From assembly GCA_000715855.1 (NCBI GenBank), contig KL571359.1, positions 40,637 through 46,938 on the forward strand: DNA of 6,302 bases. Direction: 5' to 3'. The first letter of the stretch is position 1; each line of letters opens with the position of its first letter. Of the stretch, positions 1 through 5,043 are shown in pieces. Below the pieces are notes generated by a model, which was not told the DNA's origin, did not search any database, and saw only the letters and a list, made by a program, of their open reading frames with translations. Origin of the DNA: Actinoplanes liguriensis. Its GTDB lineage: Bacteria > Actinomycetota > Actinomycetes > Mycobacteriales > Micromonosporaceae. A program made the translations under genes and the position numbers.

Positions 1-333
1 CCCCTCAACCACCAGCTGACCTCGGTCGGCGCCCGGCTGCGCGGACCCGTCCGGACCGCCCCCGAATACCGCCTCCACGCCCTGCCGTCCGACAAGCCCG
101 GTCTGGTCAGGGTCACCTCCGGCGGGGCGTCGATCGCCGGCGAGGTGTGGGACCTGCCGCCGGCCGCGCTCGGCCCGTTCCTGGCCGCGCTGCCGTCCCC
201 GATGGTCCTCGGCAAGGTCCGTCTCGACGACGGCACCTCGGTGACCGGCTTCCTCTGCGAGCCGGCCGATCTTCTCGACGCGCCCGACATCACCGGACAC
301 GGCGGCTGGCTCGCCTACCTGGAGTCCCGATGA
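1..333 (+). CDS. atzF: Allophanate hydrolase, C-terminal end (5' truncated by window)
   Basis: This open frame enters from the left edge and gives the last 110 residues of an allophanate hydrolase, ending at TGA 331-333. Recognisable family features are the opening LNHQLTSVGARL, a middle segment around PGLVRV, the GFLCEP motif and the closing APDITGHGGWLAYL. In this family an N-terminal amidase-signature domain (outside the window) deaminates allophanate to N-carboxycarbamate. The C-terminal domain seen here promotes decarboxylation of that intermediate, so that urea carboxylase plus this enzyme turn urea into ammonia and CO2. It is cytoplasmic. A urea carboxylase gene would be expected upstream but lies outside the window. 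A diverged copy of its last 39 codons recurs at 538-657. The family call comes from remembered family sequence and I am fairly sure of it. Confidence 0.85.
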   Translation, partial: PLNHQLTSVGARLRGPVRTAPEYRLHALPSDKPGLVRVTSGGASIAGEVWDLPPAALGPFLAALPSPMVLGKVRLDDGTSVTGFLCEPADLLDAPDITGHGGWLAYLESR

Positions 334-383
334 GGAACGTGACCGTGCACGCCCCGCGCTACGCCCTCGGCGCCCTCCTCCTG
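214..383 (+). repeat. Direct repeat, copy 1 (3' end of allophanate hydrolase plus 50 bp)
   Basis: This 170-bp segment matches 538-707 at an offset of exactly 324 bp with 10 mismatches (about 94% identity) and no gaps. It covers the last 39 codons of the intact gene, the stop, and the first part of the coupled small ORF. Beyond 383 the copies diverge, although short blocks (CCTCC, GCTCGCC) suggest decayed homology for a further 20-30 bp. Confidence 0.9.
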
Positions 384-437
384 ACCCGCCTCCAGAAGCT
401 CGCCCGGCTGCTCCCCGGCCTCCGCCGACCCCGCTGA
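330..437 (+). CDS. Possible 35-aa ORF coupled to the allophanate hydrolase stop
   Basis: An ATG at 330 overlaps the allophanate hydrolase stop as ATGA, the usual layout for translational coupling. It opens a 35-codon frame (starting MRNVTVHAPRYALG, ending in an Arg/Leu-rich tail) that stops at 435-437, just before the hairpin at 467-519. The product would be small and very basic, with a Leu-rich centre. The second copy of this region keeps the ATGA and the first 18 codons, with two amino-acid changes, then diverges at about 707. I do not recognise the product, and high GC makes chance ORFs common, so it may not be a gene. Confidence 0.22.
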   Translation: MRNVTVHAPRYALGALLLTRLQKLARLLPGLRRPR

Positions 438-466
438 CTCCCGGCCCGGCCGCGCCGTGCCGAAGC

Positions 467-519
467 GGCTGGTGCTCATCGTGGTTGTGCGGCCCGCATA
501 ACCCCGATGAGCACCAGCC
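467..519 (+). terminator. Long hairpin, candidate terminator of the allophanate hydrolase unit
   Basis: GGCTGGTGCTCATCG at 467-481 is the exact reverse complement of 505-519, giving a 15-bp perfect stem. After one mismatch (482/504) the stem continues for eight more pairs (483-490 with 496-503, one G-U) and closes on the five-base loop GGCCC. There is no T-tract after it, which is common for actinobacterial terminators. The structure is flanked by the 9-bp direct repeat GTGCCGAAG at 457-465 and 532-540, so a small palindromic mobile or repetitive element is an alternative reading. The hairpin itself is certain; its role as a terminator is inferred from its position after the gene. Confidence 0.55.
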
Positions 520-537
520 CGGCCTCCGCGAGTGCCG

Positions 538-707
538 AAGGTTCGTCTCGATGACGGCACCTCGGTGACCGGCTTCCTGTGCGCGCCGGCCGATCTTCTT
601 GACGCGCCCGACATCACCGGGCACGGCGGTTGGCTCGCCTACCTGGAGTCCCGATGAGGAACATGACCGTGCACGCCCCGCGTTACGCCCTCGGCACCCT
701 CCTCCTG
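538..707 (+). pseudogene. Second, truncated copy of the allophanate hydrolase 3' end
   Basis: This is the partner of the repeat at 214-383. In frame with copy 1 it encodes the last 39 residues of allophanate hydrolase (VRLDDGTSVTGFLC onward) and ends at TGA 655-657. No gene body or start codon precedes it. Within those codons seven positions differ from copy 1 and six of the seven are synonymous third-base changes; the exception is Glu to Ala after FLC. That pattern points to divergence while under protein-coding selection rather than decay of a recent tandem duplicate. Immediately downstream lies the broken bioY. It is a non-functional gene fragment. Confidence 0.85.
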
Positions 708-732
708 CCTCCTGGCTCGCCTCCTCTTCCAG

Positions 733-1292
733 GACGCTGCGTTGGTCGTCGGCGGTGCCGAGTTGATCGGGCTTTCTGTTCAACTGGCTGATCCGATTCC
801 AGGGAGTCTGGTCCCGGTTACCGGGCAGACGCTGGCGGTCCTGCTGGTGGCGTCCGCGCTCGGTCCATGGCGGGGCCGCTCGCGTGCCTCACGTACGTGC
901 TGGCCGGAGTCGCAGGCGTCCCCTGGTTTGCGAATGGGTCAGCCAGATTGGTGGGAGCGACGTTCGGCTACCCGGCCGGGATGACTATTGCCTCGGCGAT
1001 AGCGGGCGAGCTGTCCTGCCGCGGTGGCGACCTTACGTCGGGGCGTGTGATCGCGACGATGCTGTTGGCCACCATCACGGTGTACGCCGTGGGCGTCCCG
1101 TGGCTTGCTCTGTCCCTGCATCTCGGGATGGGTGCCGCTCTCTCCGCAGGACTGTTCCCGTTCCTGCCGGGTGATGCGTTGAAAGTCCTGATCGCGGCCG
1201 GGTTGCTGCCTGTTGCCTGGCGGCTTCGCGGTGAAGCTCCTTCCCCTGGCGGCGGCCCGGCGATCAGCGGCTGGCGGCGTCGTTTGCGCTGA
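733..1292 (+). pseudogene. bioY: Biotin transporter S component BioY, N-truncated and frameshifted
   Basis: BioY is the membrane-embedded biotin-binding subunit of the biotin ECF transporter. Homology begins at about 733 (DAALVVGGAELIGLSVQL) in one frame, through PVTGQTLAVLLVASALGPWRG. It then continues in another frame from about 876 (PLACLTYVLAGVAGVPWFAN) to the stop at 1290-1292. The typical late motif PGDALKVLIAAGLLPVAWRL is present. A single missing base in the G/C run 871-877 restores one frame. The joined frames give about 185 residues, close to family size, but the usual first 20 or so residues are absent. Upstream sequence is the allophanate hydrolase fragment, and the only nearby in-frame start is TTG 742. 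No bioM or bioN partner is present. It is probably non-functional, unless the frameshift is a sequencing error. Confidence 0.8.
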
Positions 1293-1440
1293 TCGGCTGG
1301 CGGCGGTGGCACGCGGGTGGCGATCGCGATGGCGGCGACGGTTGCGGTGCATGGGCCGGGCACGCTGAAGGTCCTGACCGCCGCGGGCCAGCTCCCGTCG
1401 CCGGCCGCCTTACCCAGCCGTGGTCGGGGTAGCGCCCCTT
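1293..1440 (+). pseudogene. Possible second, internally deleted bioY relic
   Basis: Directly after the bioY stop and in the same frame is an open stretch ending at a TGA at 1439-1441. It contains TRVAIAMAATVAVHG followed by PGTLKVLTAAGQLP. These resemble two separated parts of the upstream bioY: RVIATMLLATITVYAVG (about 1041-1091) and PGDALKVLIAAGLLP. It looks as if the intervening helices had been removed. The resemblance is short and seen by eye only, so chance similarity in Ala/Gly/Val-rich sequence is possible. No start codon or ribosome-binding site marks it as a gene. Confidence 0.3.
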
Positions 1441-1497
1441 GAAGGGCCTTCGGATGTGTCTTCGGCCGACAGGCGAACGCCCTTCGTATTCGGGGCG
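1433..1497. other. Nested inverted repeats in the gap before the low-GC module
   Basis: CGCCCC at 1433-1438 pairs with GGGGCG at 1492-1497, and inside it GAAGGGC at 1441-1447 pairs exactly with GCCCTTC at 1479-1485. The loop of about 31 bases contains CTTCGG twice. It could be a terminator for the upstream unit or a structured leader. It ends 65 bp before the next start codon, and nothing else is evident in the remaining gap. Confidence 0.3.
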
Positions 1498-1550
1498 AGG
1501 CCGGACGCGTTCATCGACAGCTTTCGCTGGTGGGTATGTTGTGCCACCGG

Positions 1551-1556
1551 TAGGAT
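1551..1556 (+). promoter_or_regulatory. Candidate -10 element (TAGGAT) for a leaderless membrane-protein mRNA
   Basis: TAGGAT fits the actinobacterial TANNNT -10 consensus and ends six bases before the ATG at 1563, so transcription would start at or next to the start codon. There is no clear Shine-Dalgarno sequence before this ATG, which fits leaderless expression. No convincing -35 is seen at the usual distance (CTGGTG at 1527-1532). Confidence 0.35.
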
Positions 1557-1562
1557 CCGGGA

Positions 1563-2183
1563 ATGAGCAAATCCGAGGCTTCGCTCGAGCAGGCACGTAT
1601 AGCTCTTACGGAATTTCAGGCGCTCCGCACCGAGATCGGTAACCGGTCAACCGCTCAATACACCCTTGTCGGTATCAATTTGGTTGCAACCAGCACGCTG
1701 GGTGGTATTGCGCTCGGTTCGGACAAGGGTAGTCCGAACGTGTTGCTGCTGATTGCACCCGTATGCGTGGCAACCGGCCTGCTTTGGCTCGACCATGCGC
1801 ATGCCATCTATCAGATCGGCACGTATATCAAGCGCGAACTCTGGCATTTCTTGTCGAAAATGATGGCCCAGTTGCAGGCGCCCGACAAATCGTCTTTGCC
1901 GAGCTATGAGAACTATGCGGTCGAAGGAAAGCCATTGCTGGTCGAGCGGTCAATATTCCTACTCCCGTTTTTTCTTGTTTTTGTGGCTCCGCCAATATTT
2001 TCCGCCGTCTACCTTTTGGGTCGCCGGCACCAGGGCTGGATATATTTCGGCCTCATGGTGGATCTGATTCTTGATGCCTCGCTGGTGCTCGCCTGGGTCC
2101 TGGCACTTCGTCAATTCTGGCGTCGCATGCCGCCGGTTCGGCCCGCGGTCGGCGCTCCTGCGCAAGCGGGACCGGCCGTATGA
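1563..2183 (+). CDS. Unrecognised four-helix integral membrane protein
   Basis: The 206-residue product has a polar, helical N-terminus (about 1-30, including LTEFQALRTEIGNR) and hydrophobic segments at about 33-52, 59-77, 130-152 and 159-182. The last three are strong. Between segments 2 and 3 lies a roughly 50-residue polar loop, and the C-terminus is short, with an RRMPP turn and a Pro/Ala-rich end. Unusual polar residues sit in or at the edge of helices: D77, H78 and H80 after segment 2, and D167 and D171 in segment 4. I do not recognise the family and assign no function. The stop overlaps the start of the glycosyltransferase (ATGA at 2180), so the two are probably co-translated and act together, for example at the membrane on a lipid-linked glycan; that role is inference. 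The gene is AT-rich compared with its surroundings (about 45% GC at 1921-1980), which suggests transfer. Confidence 0.85.
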   Translation: MSKSEASLEQARIALTEFQALRTEIGNRSTAQYTLVGINLVATSTLGGIALGSDKGSPNVLLLIAPVCVATGLLWLDHAHAIYQIGTYIKRELWHFLSKMMAQLQAPDKSSLPSYENYAVEGKPLLVERSIFLLPFFLVFVAPPIFSAVYLLGRRHQGWIYFGLMVDLILDASLVLAWVLALRQFWRRMPPVRPAVGAPAQAGPAV

Positions 2184-3286
2184 GAATCATGCAGGTCCAT
2201 TGGGCGATGCCGCCCACCGTCGGCGGAGTGGAGAGTCACCTGGCGAGTCTCGCCCATCGGCTCGTCGCGTCGGGCCACGATGTTGCTGTGCTCAGTGGCG
2301 AAACCAAGCCGGAGCCCATTGGGAAAGTCGATCACATTCTTGATCCTGCGCTTCGCGAGCCCCATCGGCTGACGGCCAAGGAGTTCCGGGAGTTGGCCGG
2401 TGCGATCGCGGATTGGGAGCCTGACGTCGTTCATGCCCATAATTTGATTCCTTTGAGTCCCTCCGTGGAGGGCGCTGTTATTTTCGGCGCCCGTGCTGCC
2501 GGCGCCAGGGTATTTCACACCTGGCACGCGGAATGGAGTGATTATCATTGGCCGCCGATGAATACTGGATGGGACGGCCTGCTCGTTGCTTCGAGCTATC
2601 TCAAGCAGAGTCTCAGCCGGAAGGGTATCGCCGCTTCGGCGCTGCCCTTGCCGGTTGATTCTCGGCAATTCTGTGCGCCGCCACTCAGTGAGTTCGATGG
2701 AACGCTGCGGATCCTTTATCCATCCCGGCTGGTGGCGGAGAAGGGTGCGCTCATCGCGTTGGAGGCGTTCGCCCGTGTGCTGGACGCGGGTGTGGATGCG
2801 AAGATCACCCTAGCCGATACGCCTAAGATGTTCGATCGCCGGAGCGAGTCCCATGAATTTCCGAAATACTTGAAGAGACTTTCCGCATCCGCCTTCGAGG
2901 GCGGGCGAGTACGGTTCATGAGGTCGAGTTTCGCCGATATGCCTTCGGTGTACGGGGATGCTCAAGTGGTGATCTGCCCATCGGTCATTCCGGAGCCTCA
3001 CGGACTTGCCGTACTGGAATCTATGAGTTGTCGTCGGGTCGTCATCGCCGCTGATTTAGGAGGAGTGCGGGAAACGATCGTTTCAGGGCAATCCGGCATT
3101 TTGGTCGAGCCCGCGGATCCGGTGGCCGTAACCACCGCCGTCCTCGATGTCATTGGAAATTGGAGTGCTGCCCGGGCGATGGCTGAACAGGCCAGGGAAC
3201 GGGTCGTACGCGTGTACGGATTTGACCCTTTCGTCAAGAACTTGCTTGATACCTACACCGGCTCTGACGTGGCGGTGCCCGCTTGA
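2180..3286 (+). CDS. Glycosyltransferase, GT4 family (GT-B fold)
   Basis: The product is 368 residues, a usual size for a retaining GT4 enzyme that moves a sugar from a nucleotide-sugar donor to an acceptor. The N-terminal acceptor half begins with the glycine loop PTVGGVESH (about 12-20) and contains DVVHAHN. The C-terminal donor half starts with the PSRLVAEKGALIALEAF segment, where R183 and K188 occupy the conserved phosphate-binding positions. It carries the EX7E motif EPHGLAVLE (E272 and E280), then GGVRETI and GILVEPADP. There is no signal peptide or membrane segment, so it is cytosolic or peripheral. The start at 2180 overlaps the membrane-protein stop (ATGA) and there is no good ribosome-binding site, so translational coupling is likely. 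Donor and acceptor cannot be told from sequence. GC content and codon use are lower than in the flanking core genes, like its partner. Confidence 0.9.
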   Translation: MRIMQVHWAMPPTVGGVESHLASLAHRLVASGHDVAVLSGETKPEPIGKVDHILDPALREPHRLTAKEFRELAGAIADWEPDVVHAHNLIPLSPSVEGAVIFGARAAGARVFHTWHAEWSDYHWPPMNTGWDGLLVASSYLKQSLSRKGIAASALPLPVDSRQFCAPPLSEFDGTLRILYPSRLVAEKGALIALEAFARVLDAGVDAKITLADTPKMFDRRSESHEFPKYLKRLSASAFEGGRVRFMRSSFADMPSVYGDAQVVICPSVIPEPHGLAVLESMSCRRVVIAADLGGVRETIVSGQSGILVEPADPVAVTTAVLDVIGNWSAARAMAEQARERVVRVYGFDPFVKNLLDTYTGSDVAVPA

Positions 3287-3294
3287 CGAGGTGC

Positions 3295-3317
3295 CGGGCG
3301 ATGCCCCGAGGCGCCCG
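3295..3317 (+). terminator. Weak GC-rich hairpin after the glycosyltransferase
   Basis: CGGGCG at 3295-3300 pairs with CGCCCG at 3312-3317 across an 11-base loop, nine bases after the glycosyltransferase stop. An overlapping alternative is CCCCGA 3304-3309 with TCGGGG 3323-3328. There is no T-tract. It is placed correctly for a terminator, but short stems like this arise easily at this GC content. Confidence 0.3.
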
Positions 3318-3440
3318 CTGTATCGGGGTGTGCGGGACCCGGTCGGGTTGCAGCTCCGTTGTTGGCTGGGGTCAGGATGCAACCTGGACCGCTACCAGCT
3401 CGGTCTTGCAGGGCGTGAGAGCAGACAGAGGCTCGGGGCG

Positions 3441-3521
3441 TCCGAGCGTGACAGCGAGTTCACCGGGTTCGTCGGTGAGCAACGCGGGCGGATGCTGCAC
3501 ACCGCACGGTTGCTGACCGCG
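3441..3521 (+). pseudogene. N-terminal fragment of a SigE-like ECF sigma factor
   Basis: The frame reads SERDSEFTGFVGEQRGRMLH then TARLLTA, the typical opening of SigE-family ECF sigma factors (region 2 start: acidic xEF, FV, RR/RG, LLRTARLLT). In an intact gene this is followed by a D-W-H-x-AEDLVQ segment, sigma region 2 core and region 4. Here the homology stops at about 3521 and another protein's sequence begins. No start codon is seen in the same frame close upstream, so the 5' end is also damaged or unrecognised. The fragment is only about 27 residues and cannot act as a sigma factor. The family call rests on pattern memory. Confidence 0.55.
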
Positions 3522-3943
3522 ATACTTCACGGCCGACCAGGTCCCCGAAGGGTTCTTCGTGCAGAACGACGACGAGGGCGGCCTGACCCTGGCCCCGGAC
3601 GCGGTGAGGAACCCGCCGCCGGGCGTGGACCCGTCGAAGGTGCCGATGTACGACCCGCGCGACCTCGGCGGGAAGGTTGGCATCTACCTGGAGGTGAGGT
3701 CTACCGCGAGGGCACCGACGACGGCAAGAAGGTCACGGTCGGCGGTCACCCGGCGGTCATCCAAGGGATCGCCCCGACCCGGCAGCTGATGATCCTGGTG
3801 TCGCCGAAGGTCTACACGATCGTCCAGGCGGACGTGCCGCTGAGCCACGACCAGTTGCTCGAGCTCGGCACGTGCACCAGAAGGTGATCGATCGGATGGC
3901 GGCCGCCACGGGGAACACGGAGAAGACCGGCACCGGTAAGTGA
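3520..3943 (+). pseudogene. C-terminal remnant of an unidentified protein, two frameshifts
   Basis: Three successive frames together read like one protein. Frame A (3520 to about 3693) gives RYFTADQVPEGFFVQNDDEG through DPRDLGGKVGIYLE. Frame B (about 3699-3869) gives VYREGTDDGKKVTVGGHPAV through IVQADVPLSHDQLLELG. Frame C (about 3872-3943) gives VHQKVIDRMAAATGNTEKTG and a stop. Each switch can be explained by one lost base. The join with the sigma-factor fragment at about 3520 leaves no start codon, so it cannot be expressed as such. From its position I infer that it was the gene downstream of the sigma factor, possibly a membrane-anchored regulatory partner, but I do not recognise the family. 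The deletion removed the rest of the sigma gene and the start of this one. Confidence 0.6.
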
Positions 3944-4006
3944 GCCCGGAGTGCCGCATGGGGTGGCCGTGCGGTACTTCACATCGTGATGCATTCCCGG
4001 ATCGGA

Positions 4007-4012
4007 TAGAAC
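4007..4012 (+). promoter_or_regulatory. Candidate -10 element (TAGAAC) for the aldo/keto reductase
   Basis: TAGAAC (in GATAGAAC) lies seven bases before the ATG at 4020, again the spacing expected for a leaderless transcript. The last base departs from TANNNT and no good -35 is visible. GGGGA at 4013-4017 could be a Shine-Dalgarno remnant but is only two bases from the start, too close to work well. Confidence 0.25.
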
Positions 4013-4019
4013 GGGGATC

Positions 4020-4958
4020 ATGACGAGGATCGGTAGTGACATCGAGGTCTTCCCGCTCGCGCTCGGCGGCAACACCTTCGGCTGGACCAGCGACGAGGCG
4101 GCCTCTCATCGGGTCCTGGACGCGTATGTGGCGGCCGGCGGCAACTTCATCGACACCGCGGACGGCTACTCGGCCTGGGTGCCGGGCAACTCCGGCGGTG
4201 AGTCGGAGACCATCCTCGGGTCGTGGTTCGCCGCCCGGGGGAACCGGGACCGGGTCGTGCTCGCCACCAAGGTCAGCCAGCACCCGCAGTTCCGCGGCCT
4301 GTCGGCGGCGAACGTCGCGGCGGCGGCCGACGCCTCGCTGAAGCGGCTGCAGACCGACCGCATCGACCTGTACTGGGCGCACTACGACGACCCGAAAACT
4401 CCCCTCGAGGAGACGGCCGCGGCATTCGACGCGCTGGTCAAGGCCGGTAAGGTGCGCGCGATCGGCGTCTCCAACTACACCGGCGAGCGGATCCGGGAGT
4501 GGTTCGGGATCGCCCGCCGGGAGGGCCTGACCCTGCCGGTCGCCGTGCAGCCGCACTACAACCTGGTCAAGCGGGTGGGATACGAGCGGGACATCGCCCC
4601 GGTCGCTGCCGCCGAGCATCTCGCCGTGGTGCCGTACTACGCGCTGGCCAGCGGCTTCCTGACCGGCAAGTACAAGACCACCGAGGACCTGGCCGGCGCG
4701 GCCCGCGGCGGGGCGGCCGGGAGCTACCTGAACGAGAACGGCCTCGCCGTCGTCACGGTGCTGGAGGAGATCGCCCGGGCGCACGACGTCGCCCCGGCGA
4801 CCGTGGCCCTCGCCTGGCTGCGTGGCCGCCCGGATGTCGCGGCCCCGATCGCGAGCGCCCGCACCGCCGAGCAGGTTCCGGCGCTGGTGACGCTGATCGA
4901 CCTGACCGGCGACGAGCGGTCCGCTCTCGACGAGGCGTCCGGGCGCCTGGCGGAGTGA
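4020..4958 (+). CDS. Aldo/keto reductase (NADP-dependent oxidoreductase)
   Basis: The product is 312 residues, normal for a bacterial single-domain (beta/alpha)8 aldo/keto reductase that reduces aldehydes or ketones with NAD(P)H in the cytosol. The catalytic tetrad is complete: D45 and Y50 in NFIDTADGYS, K84 in ATKVS and H121 in YWAHYDD. Also present are the G-G-N-T-F-G entry strand, IGVSNY (S151-N152), AVQPHYNL (Q177) and a cofactor-phosphate region with S279 and R281 (IASARTAEQV). The ATG at 4020 gives the usual N-terminus with no room for extension. It is followed 85 bp later by the cyclase-family gene on the same strand. Base composition is typical of the host core. The substrate cannot be named. 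Confidence 0.93.
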   Translation: MTRIGSDIEVFPLALGGNTFGWTSDEAASHRVLDAYVAAGGNFIDTADGYSAWVPGNSGGESETILGSWFAARGNRDRVVLATKVSQHPQFRGLSAANVAAAADASLKRLQTDRIDLYWAHYDDPKTPLEETAAAFDALVKAGKVRAIGVSNYTGERIREWFGIARREGLTLPVAVQPHYNLVKRVGYERDIAPVAAAEHLAVVPYYALASGFLTGKYKTTEDLAGAARGGAAGSYLNENGLAVVTVLEEIARAHDVAPATVALAWLRGRPDVAAPIASARTAEQVPALVTLIDLTGDERSALDEASGRLAE

Positions 4959-4970
4959 CGGATAGCGGCA

Positions 4971-5026
4971 CTTCGCTCGGTGAGCGCGGCCCGGACGGCA
5001 GGATGGGGGCGTAGCGAAGCCGAGCG
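4971..5026. other. Competing inverted repeats between reductase and cyclase genes
   Basis: CTTCGCT 4971-4977 pairs with AGCGAAG 5013-5019; CGCTCGG 4974-4980 pairs with CCGAGCG 5020-5026; and CGCTC 4974-4978 pairs locally with GAGCG 4982-4986 around a GGT loop. The left arm can be used in only one of these at a time. It may be a terminator region after the reductase or mRNA structure ahead of the next gene. Similar GAGCG/AGCGAAG motifs are frequent in actinobacterial intergenic DNA. Confidence 0.3.
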
Positions 5027-5029
5027 GAC

Positions 5030-5033
5030 GGAG
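5030..5033 (+). promoter_or_regulatory. Ribosome binding site favouring the 5044 start
   Basis: GGAG ends ten bases before ATG 5044, slightly long but usable. The alternative start at ATG 5074 has only a weak purine stretch (CCGGA) before it. This supports the longer form, though the shorter form would also keep the whole Tat signal. Confidence 0.35.
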
Positions 5034-5043
5034 CCGACCCGCC

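Noticed and set aside
1262..1306. Approximate direct repeat GATC..GGCTGGCGGCG (1262-1279 and 1291-1306)
   Set aside because: Short and imperfect, and built of words common in this GC-rich DNA; no supporting structure around it.
2111..2668. A 185-codon minus-strand frame inside the low-GC module
   Set aside because: It overlaps the conserved N-terminal half of the glycosyltransferase and has no recognisable motif or ribosome-binding site.
3147..3887. A single 246-codon plus-strand gene
   Set aside because: It starts inside the glycosyltransferase and reads through a sigma-factor fragment and unrelated sequence by chance. The homologies change frame within it, so it is a composite of relics.
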